In this document: positions 26,356 to 35,497 of the stretch, piece by piece
How the letters are laid out: every line of letters starts with the position of its first letter
How positions within the stretch are numbered: the stretch's first letter is position 1
Assembly: GCF_000418325.1 (NCBI RefSeq)
Contig: NC_021658.1
Location: 4,327,501 to 4,391,500 of the forward strand
Direction: 5' to 3'
DNA: 64,000 bases
DNA from: Sorangium cellulosum So0157-2
GTDB taxonomy: Bacteria > Myxococcota_A > Polyangia > Polyangiales > Polyangiaceae
Program-made: the position numbers and the translations under genes
Notes under the pieces: model-generated
Seen by the model: only the letters and a program-made list of their open reading frames with translations
Databases searched by the model: none
Told to the model about the DNA's origin: nothing

Positions 26356-27360
26356 ATGACGTCCGATGCCAGAAATCCCCGCGCGCGCATCCTCGGCACA
26401 GGCCGCTCCCTGCCGCTCGCCGCCCCGGAGGGCGAGGCGCACGCAGGCGCGTCGCCAGCGGACGGCGCCGCGGGCGACGCGAGCGCGGCCGACGAGCGGC
26501 GCCGCGGCGCGGCCGGCGAGACGACGAGCGACCTGGCGACGAGGGCGGCGAAGGCGGCCCTCGACGCGGCCGGCCTCGGGCCGCGCGACCTCGAGATGAT
26601 CATCCTCGCGACGTCGAGCGGCGACGCGCCGATGCCGGCGACCGCGGTGTACGTCCAGCAGAAGCTCGGCGCCGAGCTCATCCCGTCGTTCGACCTCTCC
26701 GCCTCGCTGACGGGCTTCCTCTACGGGCTGTCCGTGGCGAGCCAGTTCGTCGCGGCGGGGACCATGAAGCACGTGCTCGTGATCGGCGCGGACCTGCTCT
26801 CGCGCCGCGTGGATCCGCGCGACCGGACCTCGGCCCAGCTCTTCGGCGACGGCGCCGGCGCGGTCGTCATCGGGCCGGCGGCCGGCGACGGGCGCGGGAT
26901 CCTCAGCGTCAGCCTCCGGGCCGACGGGAAGAGGGCCGACGTGCTCCAGGTCCCCGGCGGCGGATCCGCGGAGCCGCTCACGGTCGAGCGGCTCGCCGAC
27001 CGGCGGCAGTACCTGCGCGTGAAGCAGCCCGAGCTGCGGCAGGCCGTGGAGGAGCACCTCGGCGCGCAGGCGCTCGCGGCGCTCGCCTCGGCCGGGCTCG
27101 CGCCCGCGGACGTCGACTGGTTGATCCCGCACCACGCCGACGCCCAGCTCGCCGCGCACCTCGCCGATCGCCTCGGGTGCCCGCGGCAGCGCGTCCTCGG
27201 CGCGCTCGACGGCGAGAGCGCGGCCGGCGCGAGCGCCGGCTCGGTCGCGAGCGCGCTCGACGAGGCGCTCCGCGACGGGCGGATCTTGCCCGGGCATCAC
27301 GTGCTGCTGTGTGCGCTCGGCGGCGGGCTCACGTGGGGCAGCGCGGTGGTCCGCATGTGA
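26356..27360 (+). CDS. KAS III (FabH)-like thiolase-fold protein with degenerate active site
   Basis: 334 residues aligning along its whole length with 3-oxoacyl-ACP synthase III. Shared motifs include LFGDGAGAVVIG, DWLIPHHAD and the C-terminal ALGGGLTWGSAVVRM. In FabH the catalytic Cys lies in an AACxGF motif, but here the block reads SASLTGF, placing Leu118 at that position. The catalytic His is kept (His259), while the Asn of the GNTSAAS loop is replaced (GES, Glu287). Standard condensation is therefore unlikely. It may be a partner subunit or an acyltransferase-like derivative. The first about 55 residues hold an Ala/Gly-rich insert. Function unknown. Confidence 0.75.
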   Translation: MTSDARNPRARILGTGRSLPLAAPEGEAHAGASPADGAAGDASAADERRRGAAGETTSDLATRAAKAALDAAGLGPRDLEMIILATSSGDAPMPATAVYVQQKLGAELIPSFDLSASLTGFLYGLSVASQFVAAGTMKHVLVIGADLLSRRVDPRDRTSAQLFGDGAGAVVIGPAAGDGRGILSVSLRADGKRADVLQVPGGGSAEPLTVERLADRRQYLRVKQPELRQAVEEHLGAQALAALASAGLAPADVDWLIPHHADAQLAAHLADRLGCPRQRVLGALDGESAAGASAGSVASALDEALRDGRILPGHHVLLCALGGGLTWGSAVVRM

Positions 27361-27488
27361 TTTGACCGCGGCGAGGCCGACATGGAATTGGACCGCGGCG
27401 CGGCCGACCGTGGTCCGAGAGGCGCGCCCGTCGAAGGAGCGCGCCGCGCTTCGCTGGACGACGGCTCGAGGAGCCGCTCAGGAGACTC

Positions 27489-29681
27489 ATGAACGACGCT
27501 CCCCTCTACAAAGACGCCAAGCAGCCCGTGGGCAAGCGGGTGGAAGATCTCCTGAGCCGGATGACCCTGGATGAGAAGGTCGGCCAGCTCATGCAGCTGG
27601 ACGCGCAGGGGGACCTGGAGGACGCGATCGGGCGGATGAAGGTCGGCAGCCTCCTGCACTGCAACGGGAAGGACGCGGACGCGGCGATCGAGCGCGCGCT
27701 GGGCACCCGGCTCGGCATTCCGGTGCTGATGGCCGACGACGGGATTCATGGGCATTCCTTCTGGGCGGGCGCCACGATCTTCCCGACGCAGCTCGGCATG
27801 GCGTGCAGCTGGGACACGGGGCTCCTGGAGAAGGTCGCCCGCGTCACGGCCGCCGAGATGCGGGCCACGGGGCTCAAGTGGACGTTCTCTCCGGTCCTGT
27901 GCCTCACGCGCGATCTCCGCTGGGGCAGGGTGGGGGAGACGTTCGGCGAGGATCCCTACCTCATCGGGGAGCTCGCGTGCGCGATGGTCAAGGGCTATCA
28001 GGGCAAGGGCCTCGACGATCCGGACGCGGTGCTGGCCACGGCCAAGCACTACGCGGGCTACTCGGAGACGCTGGGCGGCCGTGACGCCTCGGAGGCGAAC
28101 ATCTCGCGGCGCTACCTGCGCTCGTATTTCTTGCCGCCCTTCGAGAGGGCCGCGCAGAGCGGCTGCATGGCGTTCATGACCGGATATCAGTCCATGGACG
28201 GGATACCGGCGACCGCCAACCGCTGGCTGCTGACCGAGGTCCTCAAGGAGGAGTGGGGCTTCGCGGGGATCGTCGTGACCGACTGGAACAACGTGGCCAA
28301 CCTCGTGCTCGATCAGAAGGTCTGCAAGGACATGGCCGAGGCGGCCACGGTGGCGATCCGGAGCGGCAACGACCTGATGATGGCGACGCCGCAGTTCTAC
28401 GAGGGGGCGCAGGAGGCGGTGCGCCGCGGGCTCCTGGCCGAGGCCGAGATCGACGCGGTGGTGCGGCGCGTCCTCTCGCTCAAGTTCTCCCTCGGGCTCT
28501 TCGAGGACCCCGGGTACAGCAACGAGCGGCGGATCAAGGCGGTCATCGGGTGCGAGGCCCACCGGGCGCTCAACCTGGAGGCGGCGCGGGCCTCGCTGGT
28601 CTTGCTGAAGAACGACGGCCTGTTGCCGCTCGCGGACGGGGCGGCCGCGGGGCCGAAGCCCCTCCGGCGGATCGCCGTGATCGGCCCCAACGCGGACGAC
28701 CCGATCGCCCAGCTGGGCGACTGGTCGCTCGGGTCGGGCCAGATGAGCGGCGGCAACGGCCCCGAGCACCCCCGCTCGAGCATCGTCACGATCGTGGACG
28801 GGCTCCGGGAGCTCGCGCCGCCGGGGTGCGAGGTGGTGCACGCGGCAGGCTGTTCGGTGGTCAGCGAGGACGAGTCGGGCATCGCTGCGGCGGTGGAGCT
28901 CGCCCGGGGCGCCGACGTGGTGGTCCTGGTCCTCGGGGATCGGATCGAGTTCATCGGCGAGACGAAGAGCACGGCGACCCTGGAGCTCATGGGCGGGCAA
29001 AAGGCCCTGGCGGACGCGATCGCCAGGACGGGCGTCCCCACGGTCGCGGTCCTCGTCAACAGCAAGCCGCTCGTCCTGCCGCGCTCGGTGCTCGGCGTGT
29101 CGGCCATCGTCGAGGCGTTCAATCCGGGGATGATGGGCGGGCGGGCCGTGGCCGACGCGCTCTTCGGGCGGATCAACCCCTCGGGCAAGCTGACGATCTC
29201 GTTCCCCTACCACGTGGGCCAGCAGCCGGTGTTCTACAACCAGGCCCGCGGCCAGCACGGGAGCCGCTACGCCGACCTCACGCAGGAGCCGGCGTTCGCC
29301 TTCGGCTTCGGCCTGAGCTACACGCGCTTCGCCTACGCCGACCTGAAGGTCCTGACGCCCAGCGTGGGGCGAGACGGCGTGGCCTCGTTCGAGGTGACGA
29401 TCACCAACGCTGGAGAGCGCGACGGGGTCGAGATCGCCCAGCTGTACATCGAGGATCTGGTGACGTCGTCCACGTGGGCGGCGAAGGAGCTCAAGGCGTT
29501 CCGCCGCCTGAGCCTGGCCGCGGGCGAGGCGCGCACGGTGCGGTTCGAGCTCCCCGCCTCGGCGCTGTCGATCATCGACGCGGAGGGGCACCGCGTGGTG
29601 GAGCCGGGGGAGTTCCGCGTCCACATCGGAGCCTCGTCCCGGCCGCAAGACCTGCTGAGCGCCGGCTTCGCCGTCGCATAG
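27489..29681 (+). CDS. glycoside hydrolase family 3 beta-glucosidase
   Basis: 730 residues without a signal peptide, so probably cytoplasmic. The N-terminal TIM-barrel domain has RWGRVGETFGEDPYLIGE, KHYAGYS and the nucleophile Asp265 in IVVTDWNNV. The alpha/beta sandwich domain begins with RIAVIGPNADD. A fibronectin-III-like C-terminal domain ends the protein, including FGFGLSYTRFAY and LKAFRRLSLAAGE. It should release glucose (or xylose) from the non-reducing ends of beta-linked oligosaccharides. No transporter or sugar-specific regulator is adjacent. Confidence 0.9.
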   Translation: MNDAPLYKDAKQPVGKRVEDLLSRMTLDEKVGQLMQLDAQGDLEDAIGRMKVGSLLHCNGKDADAAIERALGTRLGIPVLMADDGIHGHSFWAGATIFPTQLGMACSWDTGLLEKVARVTAAEMRATGLKWTFSPVLCLTRDLRWGRVGETFGEDPYLIGELACAMVKGYQGKGLDDPDAVLATAKHYAGYSETLGGRDASEANISRRYLRSYFLPPFERAAQSGCMAFMTGYQSMDGIPATANRWLLTEVLKEEWGFAGIVVTDWNNVANLVLDQKVCKDMAEAATVAIRSGNDLMMATPQFYEGAQEAVRRGLLAEAEIDAVVRRVLSLKFSLGLFEDPGYSNERRIKAVIGCEAHRALNLEAARASLVLLKNDGLLPLADGAAAGPKPLRRIAVIGPNADDPIAQLGDWSLGSGQMSGGNGPEHPRSSIVTIVDGLRELAPPGCEVVHAAGCSVVSEDESGIAAAVELARGADVVVLVLGDRIEFIGETKSTATLELMGGQKALADAIARTGVPTVAVLVNSKPLVLPRSVLGVSAIVEAFNPGMMGGRAVADALFGRINPSGKLTISFPYHVGQQPVFYNQARGQHGSRYADLTQEPAFAFGFGLSYTRFAYADLKVLTPSVGRDGVASFEVTITNAGERDGVEIAQLYIEDLVTSSTWAAKELKAFRRLSLAAGEARTVRFELPASALSIIDAEGHRVVEPGEFRVHIGASSRPQDLLSAGFAVA

Positions 29682-29775
29682 CCGCGCGCCGACCTCGATC
29701 CAGAAGGCCGCGTGTTAGCATCGCTCGCGCGGGCAGCGCCGGGTAGGGCCCCGGCGCTCGAGGAGGCGAGGGGCG

Positions 29776-30627
29776 ATGACGGCGAAGCGGGTGGCGCTGG
29801 TGACGGGCGCGAGCACGGGGATCGGCCGGAGCGTGGCGGAGGCGCTCGCGCGGAACGGCTATGTGGCCTTCGCGGGGATGCGCGATCCCGAGGGCAAGAA
29901 CCGGGCGGCGCGCGACGAGGTGGCCGGCCTCTCGGCCGCCGGTGTGCCGATCGAGGCGGTCGCGCTCGACGTGACGGACGACGCGTCCGTCGCCGCGGCG
30001 GTCGCGACGGTGGTGGAGAAGACGGGGCAGATCGATGTGGTCCTGAACAACGCGGGCAACAGCCTGATCGGCCTGACCGAGTGCAGCAGCGTCGATCAGC
30101 TGCGACGGCTCTTCGAGACGCACGTCTTCGGGGCGCAGCGCGTCTGTCGCGCCGTGTTGCCGCACATGCGCCGGCGCAAGGCGGGGGTGCTCGCCTTCAC
30201 GTCCAGCATGGGAGGGCGCATCCTCATGCCGAGGTCGGCGCACTACTGCGCGGCCAAGGCCGCGATGGAGATGATGGCCGAGGGCTACAAGACCGACCTC
30301 GCGTCGTTCGGGATCGACGTCGTGATCCTGGAGCCGGGGCTGGTCCAGACGAAGATCTTCCACAACGCCTGGGCGCACGACGACGAGGCGCGCGCCGCCG
30401 AGTACGGCGAGCTCGACGGCGTGATACGCGCCACGCTCGAGGCGGTCAAGACGCTGACGGGGCCCGACCCGGCGGAGCTCGCGAGCGTGCTGCTGAAGCT
30501 CCTCGAGATGCCGCACGGCCAGAGGCCGCTGCGCACGACGTTCGGCATGGACGCGGCGCTGGTCGGCCCCGTGAACGCCGCCGCGGACGAGGCCGGGCGG
30601 ACGCTGTTCGCCATGTACGGGGCGTAG
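29776..30627 (+). CDS. short-chain dehydrogenase/reductase (classical)
   Basis: 283 residues. NAD(P)-binding TGASTGIG is near the N-terminus, followed by NNAG. The active site is complete with Ser in FTSSMGG and Tyr157-x3-Lys161 in HYCAAKAAM. The C-terminal extension (about 60 residues) suggests a larger substrate pocket, as in retinol or steroid-type SDRs. The substrate is not predictable. A good gagg element lies before the start. The next gene begins 25 bp downstream and may be co-transcribed. Confidence 0.86.
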   Translation: MTAKRVALVTGASTGIGRSVAEALARNGYVAFAGMRDPEGKNRAARDEVAGLSAAGVPIEAVALDVTDDASVAAAVATVVEKTGQIDVVLNNAGNSLIGLTECSSVDQLRRLFETHVFGAQRVCRAVLPHMRRRKAGVLAFTSSMGGRILMPRSAHYCAAKAAMEMMAEGYKTDLASFGIDVVILEPGLVQTKIFHNAWAHDDEARAAEYGELDGVIRATLEAVKTLTGPDPAELASVLLKLLEMPHGQRPLRTTFGMDAALVGPVNAAADEAGRTLFAMYGA

Positions 30628-30652
30628 ACGACCTCCGCGGGCCGGCGCCATC

Positions 30653-31417
30653 ATGCTGAACCTCCTCCTCCAGCTCTCCCCGCTGCGCCCCGCGGTCCGC
30701 GTCGAGACCATCGAGCGGCGCGACTTCGACGACCAGCGCCTGCGCGAGCTCCACGCCCTCTCGAACGCGCTCATGGCCGAGCGCTTCGAGCACTTCTGCG
30801 TCCACGCCAGGACCAACGACGTCGTCCACGTCTTCCGCCGCGTCGACACGGGCGCGATCGTCGGATTCCAGTTCTGGAAGACCGCGCCCATCGCCTTGCC
30901 TCGCAGCCGGGCCATCGTCGGCGGGAAGCTGCGGATCGCGCCCGACTTCCGGACCCGCGGGCTGCACCTCGCCTCCGGCCTCCTGTTCTTGCTGGAGACG
31001 AAGCGCCGCGCGCCGCGGACGCGTTTTTACCGGCTCTCGATCGCCAGCCTCTTCGGCTTCGTCTCCATCACCGAGGCGCTCGCGCAGTACGAGATCTTCG
31101 ATCCGAAGCGCCGGAGCACCGCGGAGGACGAGGCCGTGCGCGAGGCGTTCCTCCGGCTCGCCGGGGAGAGCAACTACCACGTCGACGACGAGACCGGGCT
31201 CTTCCTGGTCAACATCTTCATGACCGAAGAGACGCTGAGCCGCTATCCGCCGCGCTACTTCGACCGCCCGGCCGCGAGGCGCTACGCCGCGGTCAACCCG
31301 GGCTTCCGCACGAACGGCTGCTACGCCGGCTTCTGGTTCCGCTTCACCAGCGAGAACCTCTTCGCCATGACCCGCGCGGTCGCGAGGAGGCTCTTCCGGA
31401 AGGCCACCCCCGGTTGA
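30653..31417 (+). CDS. GNAT-like protein of unknown function
   Basis: 254 residues. The middle (GGKLRIAPDFRTRGLHLASGLL) resembles the acetyl-CoA pyrophosphate-binding R/Q-x-x-G-x-G/A loop of GNAT acetyltransferases, preceded by beta strands (IVGFQFW) that fit that fold. The rest has no clear match, so N-acetyltransferase activity is only a suggestion. Probably in an operon with the SDR gene before it. Confidence 0.5.
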   Translation: MLNLLLQLSPLRPAVRVETIERRDFDDQRLRELHALSNALMAERFEHFCVHARTNDVVHVFRRVDTGAIVGFQFWKTAPIALPRSRAIVGGKLRIAPDFRTRGLHLASGLLFLLETKRRAPRTRFYRLSIASLFGFVSITEALAQYEIFDPKRRSTAEDEAVREAFLRLAGESNYHVDDETGLFLVNIFMTEETLSRYPPRYFDRPAARRYAAVNPGFRTNGCYAGFWFRFTSENLFAMTRAVARRLFRKATPG

Positions 31418-31675
31418 TCCAAGCCGCGCGGGCGCGGGCTGCTCCGACGGCAACACAGCGGAAGCAGCCTGCTGCTCGCGAAGCAGGCGGGCGCCGGGCA
31501 CGCTCTCGTCGCGGGCGCCGCCCGGAGGGCGCGCCGGAACCAGGACCGGGCGAGGCGCGCGCTCGCTCCCCGGATCGAACATGGCGAGACGAGCATGGAA
31601 CGAGACGTGCTCTGCGCGGCTCCCGCCACGTACGAGGCCGCAGGCGTCGTGTCTGCGAAGGAAAGGGAGCTGATC

Positions 31676-32434
31676 GTGGATCTCGAACTCACCGGCAAGC
31701 GGGCCATCGTCACCGGCGGCAGCCGCGGCATCGGCAAGGCCATCGCGCGCGAGCTCGCGCGCGAGGGCGCCGACGTCGTGATCGCCGCGCGCGGCAAGGA
31801 CAAGCTGGAGGCGACCGCCGCCGAGCTGTCGGCGGAGACCGGCCGCCGCGTCGTCCCGCTGGTGGTCGATACCGGCGACGAGACGTCGGTCAACGCGCTC
31901 GTCGAGCGCGCCGTCGCCGCGCTGGGCGGCGTGGACATCCTGGTCAACAACGCCGCCTTGCCGGGCGGGATCTCGCCCGCCACGCGCCTCGATCAGATCG
32001 TCGATGCGCAGGTCATCGAGGACATCAACATCAAGGTCGTGGGCTACCTGCGGACCGCGCGCGCCGTCGCGCCGCACCTCATCGCGAACGGCTGGGGCCG
32101 CATCATCAACATCGGCGGGCTGGCCGTGCGCAAGACCGGCCGTCCCGTCGCCACCCTGCGCAACGTCGGCGTGGCGGCGATCACGAAGAACCTCGCGGAC
32201 GAGCTGGGCCCGAAGGGGATCAACGTCACGGTCGTGCACCCCGGCGCGACGCGCACCGAGCGCGTCCGGCCCGAGCCCGAGAAGGACCTCGCCGCCTCGG
32301 TGAGCATCGGCCGCATCGTCGACGCGCGCGAGGTCGCGTGGGTCGTCACGTTCCTCGCCTCGCCGAGGAGCGTCGCGATCAACGGCGACTCCGTGGTCGC
32401 CGGCGGCGGCAGCGTCGGGCCGATCTATTACTGA
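31676..32434 (+). CDS. SDR-family protein lacking the catalytic Ser-Tyr-Lys
   Basis: 252 residues from GTG 31676, preceded at good distance by aaagggag; an in-frame ATG at 31595 is less likely. The Rossmann motif TGGSRGIG, NNA and the C-terminal NGDSVVAGGG are intact. The active-site region reads NIGGLAVRKTG and then ATLRNVGVAAITKNLADEL. By alignment the Ser is Gly, the Tyr is Thr160 and the Lys is Val164. It should still bind NAD(P) but cannot use the normal proton relay. It may belong to a divergent SDR subgroup with another mechanism, or act as a non-enzymatic partner. Confidence 0.78.
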   Translation: MDLELTGKRAIVTGGSRGIGKAIARELAREGADVVIAARGKDKLEATAAELSAETGRRVVPLVVDTGDETSVNALVERAVAALGGVDILVNNAALPGGISPATRLDQIVDAQVIEDINIKVVGYLRTARAVAPHLIANGWGRIINIGGLAVRKTGRPVATLRNVGVAAITKNLADELGPKGINVTVVHPGATRTERVRPEPEKDLAASVSIGRIVDAREVAWVVTFLASPRSVAINGDSVVAGGGSVGPIYY

Positions 32435-32490
32435 TCCGCCCGCTCGGCCGGCCACGGGCCCGCGCGCCGAGCGGCGCGGGCCCCTTGCCA

Positions 32491-32578
32491 GATCGACCGC
32501 AGAGCCACGGAGAGCACGGGGATCTTTCTCTCCCCCTCCGTCTCTCCCTCTGTGCTCTCTGTGCCTCTGCGGTCGATC
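32491..32578. repeat. 27-bp near-perfect inverted repeat around a pyrimidine-rich loop
   Basis: The left arm starts gatcgaccgcagagccacgg (32491) and the right arm ends gcctctgcggtcgatc (32578), with about two mismatches. The 35-nt centre is almost pure C/T on the plus strand. It lies between the SDR and aldo/keto reductase genes, both on the plus strand. It may act as an RNA hairpin or terminator, or be a dispersed palindromic repeat. Confidence 0.75.
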
Positions 32579-32685
32579 CCCCTCATCTTCACAGCGCTTC
32601 ACCCCGCTCGGCGCGCCCGATTGACGCTCCGAGCCGCCCTGTCTGAAACTGTACGGGCCAGCCCCCGAAGGACCCACGGAAGACC

Positions 32686-33681
32686 ATGAGCATCCCGACC
32701 ACCCGCCTCGGCCGTACCGGCCTCACCGTTTCTCGCCTGTGCCTGGGCACGATGACGTTCGGCTTCCAGACGGACGAGGAGACCTCCCGCGCCATCCTCG
32801 ACAAGGCCGCGTCCGCCGGCGTCAACTTCCTCGACACCGCCGATGTGTATCCGCTGGGCGGCGGCCTGCCGACCGCGGGGCGCACCGAGGAGATCGTCGG
32901 CCGCTGGCTCAAGGGCAAGCGCGACCGCTTCATCCTCGCCACCAAGTGCGTCGGCCGCGTCGGCCCGAACGACTGGGATCAGGGCGCCTCGCGCAAGCAC
33001 ATCCTGGACGCCATCGACGCCTCGCTGCGCCGCCTCGGCACCGATTACGTGGATCTCTATCAGCTCCACTCCGACGATCGCGACACGCCGATCGACGAGA
33101 CGCTGGAGGCGCTCGACGCCGTGGTGCGCTCCGGCAAGGCGCGGTACATCGGCGTGTCCAACTACCTGGCCTATCGCCTGGCGCGCGCGCTCGGCCGCGC
33201 CGACGTGCGCGGGCTCGCGCGGTTCGTGTCCGTGCAGCCGCGCTATGCGCTCCTGTTCCGCGAGATCGAGCGCGAGCTGCTCCCGCTCGCCCAGGAGGAG
33301 GGCCTCGGCGTGATCCCGTACAACCCGCTCGCCGGCGGGCTCCTCACGGGCAAGCACCGCCGGGGCGAGCCCACGCAGGGCACGCGCTTCACGCTGGGCA
33401 CGGCGGCGAGCAACTACCAGCAGCGCTACTGGAACGAGCGCGCGTTCGCGACCGTCGAGAAGCTGCAGGGCATCGTCGCCGAGGCTGGCCAGTCCCTCAC
33501 GACCGTCGCCGTCGCGTGGGTGCTCGCCAACCCGGCGATCACCTCGGCCATCATCGGCGCCAGCCGGCCCGACCAGCTGGACGCCACGCTCGCCGCGGCC
33601 GAGCTCGCGCTCGATCCGCAGCTGAAGGCCCGGCTCGACGACGTGACCGCGGAGTACCGCCGCGGCGACTCGCCGCGCTGA
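32686..33681 (+). CDS. aldo/keto reductase
   Basis: 331 residues forming a (beta/alpha)8 barrel. The AKR tetrad is visible: Asp and Tyr in FLDTADVY, Lys in ILATKCVG, and His in DLYQLHSDD. The cofactor-phosphate loop (AIIGASRPDQL) suggests NADPH. It is similar to the YghZ/Tas and general-stress-like group of bacterial AKRs that reduce aldehydes. Single gene with aagaccATG start context. Convergent with the FG-GAP protein gene about 200 bp away. Confidence 0.88.
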   Translation: MSIPTTRLGRTGLTVSRLCLGTMTFGFQTDEETSRAILDKAASAGVNFLDTADVYPLGGGLPTAGRTEEIVGRWLKGKRDRFILATKCVGRVGPNDWDQGASRKHILDAIDASLRRLGTDYVDLYQLHSDDRDTPIDETLEALDAVVRSGKARYIGVSNYLAYRLARALGRADVRGLARFVSVQPRYALLFREIERELLPLAQEEGLGVIPYNPLAGGLLTGKHRRGEPTQGTRFTLGTAASNYQQRYWNERAFATVEKLQGIVAEAGQSLTTVAVAWVLANPAITSAIIGASRPDQLDATLAAAELALDPQLKARLDDVTAEYRRGDSPR

Positions 33682-33877
33682 GCCGCGCCCTCGCGCGGCT
33701 TCCAGCCCGCGCCGGCGCGCGGCTTGCGCCGGGCGAGGGCCGCTCACGGCGCCGCATCTCCACATCAGCCGTGCTCGGCAGCAGCGTTAGCCGCCGTGCT
33801 GGAGGAGCTCGCTCTCCGTGGAGCATCGCGCCAGGCGCGGCCGGTAGCTCGCCGCAGGCGCACGGCACGACGCCAGA

Positions 33878-35497
33878 TCAATTCTTCGCTGGGCCACCGT
33901 ACCAGATGATGTCGCTGTCCCCATCGTTGTTGAAATCTCCGCTCACGCTGTGGTACTGGCCGCTCACCGTCTGCGCACTCCAGGAGAACCAGCCGGTCCC
34001 GTTGGACGACCAGATGCCGTCGGCGACGCTCCCGGGCGCGTACCAGAAGATGTCGTCGCCGTGCTGGCCGTCGAAGTTGCCGACGAACGGCATGTAGTAG
34101 CCGCCCACGGATACGCTCACCTTGTTGAAGAACGTGCCGTTCGACCACCAGAGGCCGCTGCTGGCGCTCCCGGGCGCGTACCAGAAGATGTCGTCGTCGC
34201 CATCGTCGTCGAAGTCGCCGGCTATCGGGAAGTAGTCCCCGCTGACCGTGTCAGAGACCATGGTGAAGCTCCCGCCGTTGGACCACCAGATCCCATCCGC
34301 GCGACCTTTCCTTCCGTACCAGAAGATGTCGTCGTCGTCGTCACCATCGAAATCACCGGCGACGGGGATGTAGTCGCCGGAGACGGTCTTCGACTCCGAT
34401 GTGAACGTCTGGTCGCCGTCGGACCACCAGATATAGTCGGCCTTCTCCTCGGGGCCGTACCAGAAGATGTCGTCGCCGTGCTGGCCGTCGAAGTTGCCGA
34501 CGAACGGGACATACAGGCCACCGACCGTGACGCTCTGCTCGGTAAAGGCTCCGCCGGTGGACCACCAGATGAAATCGGCGCCGCTGCCTCGCCCGTACCA
34601 GAAGACGTCGTCATCACCATCGCCGTCGAAGTCGCCGGTGAACGGAATGAAATGGCCCCTCACGGTGAGGCTATTCTTGGTAAACGTGTTGTCCCCGTTG
34701 GAGAACCAGATGCCATCGCTGCCGAGGTTCTGGAGCGTCGTCGAGTGATCGAGCAACGCGGTCATCTTCAATGCTGAATTGGCACCGAATGGAAAAACCG
34801 GATGGCATCCGCCGTCCGTGTTGACTCCGATGAGCCGCCCTGCGCTGTCGAGCACGCCGGCCCCGGGGCTTACGAACGTCGTGTCCACCCGATGCTGGAA
34901 CCAATTGTCACCCACGGTGGAAAGTCCGGCTTCAGATCCGGTGCTGACGCTCTTCGCGAACCCGTCCACATCATCCGGATGCGCGATGACCGTGAGCAGC
35001 TCACCGCCGCTCGGGTCGCGGTCGAAGATGCGCGCCGTGCCGTAGCGGTCCGCCGCAGGGAGATCGAGCCGCACCAACGAATAATTGTAGTTGGCGTCGT
35101 CTTGCTGCTCGACGACCTCGATCACCTTGAATTCATCCCCCGCCTTCGTCACCCCCGTCTGGGCGTCGACCTGGTAGTTGAACGAGACCGTGTCGCCCAC
35201 CTGGTAATAGCAACTGCCCGTTGAAAGGAAGAGGTTGCGGGCGATGAGCGTTCCGCTGCACCTTGAGGGCACGACGCCCACGGGCATCTCGTGCTGGTCC
35301 ACGAACGCCTGGGTCACGCCGAGCGTCCCGTCGTAGAGCTCGACGTCCTGCGGGTCCCAGAAGCCGCACTGGCTCTCCATCGTCGCGACGGCCGTGAGCT
35401 CCTCGGGCAGAGGGGAGGCGCAGCCAGCCGCCGCTGCAAGGCAGGTCAAGGGAAGGAAGAGAGAGAGAGAGGTTCGAGGATGAGCAAGTATCTTCAT
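33878..35497 (-). CDS. secreted FG-GAP/VCBS repeat protein with inactive trypsin-like domain
   Basis: 539 residues with a lipoprotein-type signal (LAAAAGC). Residues about 40-245 follow the chymotrypsin fold order, but all triad residues are replaced. The AAHC site reads LSTGSCYY, the Asp site reads NYSLVRLD, and the GDSGG site reads SPGAGVLD. The second half is about six repeats of 47 residues with calcium-binding loops of the DFDGDGDDDIFWYG type alternating with GIWWSNG strands, an FG-GAP beta-propeller. It likely binds ligand or substrate at the cell surface rather than cleaving it. Monocistronic. Confidence 0.82.
   Translation of the reverse strand: MKILAHPRTSLSLFLPLTCLAAAAGCASPLPEELTAVATMESQCGFWDPQDVELYDGTLGVTQAFVDQHEMPVGVVPSRCSGTLIARNLFLSTGSCYYQVGDTVSFNYQVDAQTGVTKAGDEFKVIEVVEQQDDANYNYSLVRLDLPAADRYGTARIFDRDPSGGELLTVIAHPDDVDGFAKSVSTGSEAGLSTVGDNWFQHRVDTTFVSPGAGVLDSAGRLIGVNTDGGCHPVFPFGANSALKMTALLDHSTTLQNLGSDGIWFSNGDNTFTKNSLTVRGHFIPFTGDFDGDGDDDVFWYGRGSGADFIWWSTGGAFTEQSVTVGGLYVPFVGNFDGQHGDDIFWYGPEEKADYIWWSDGDQTFTSESKTVSGDYIPVAGDFDGDDDDDIFWYGRKGRADGIWWSNGGSFTMVSDTVSGDYFPIAGDFDDDGDDDIFWYAPGSASSGLWWSNGTFFNKVSVSVGGYYMPFVGNFDGQHGDDIFWYAPGSVADGIWSSNGTGWFSWSAQTVSGQYHSVSGDFNNDGDSDIIWYGGPAKN

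Noticed and set aside
26692..26720. Ser-nucleophile KAS III (DpsC-like) in the degenerate synthase
   Set aside because: Alignment places Leu118 at the Cys position; the Ser is one residue earlier, so a simple Cys-to-Ser exchange is not supported.
33910..34640. Regular DNA repeats of about 140 bp that look CRISPR-like at first sight
   Set aside because: They are the coding repeats of the FG-GAP protein: too long, diverged, and in frame.
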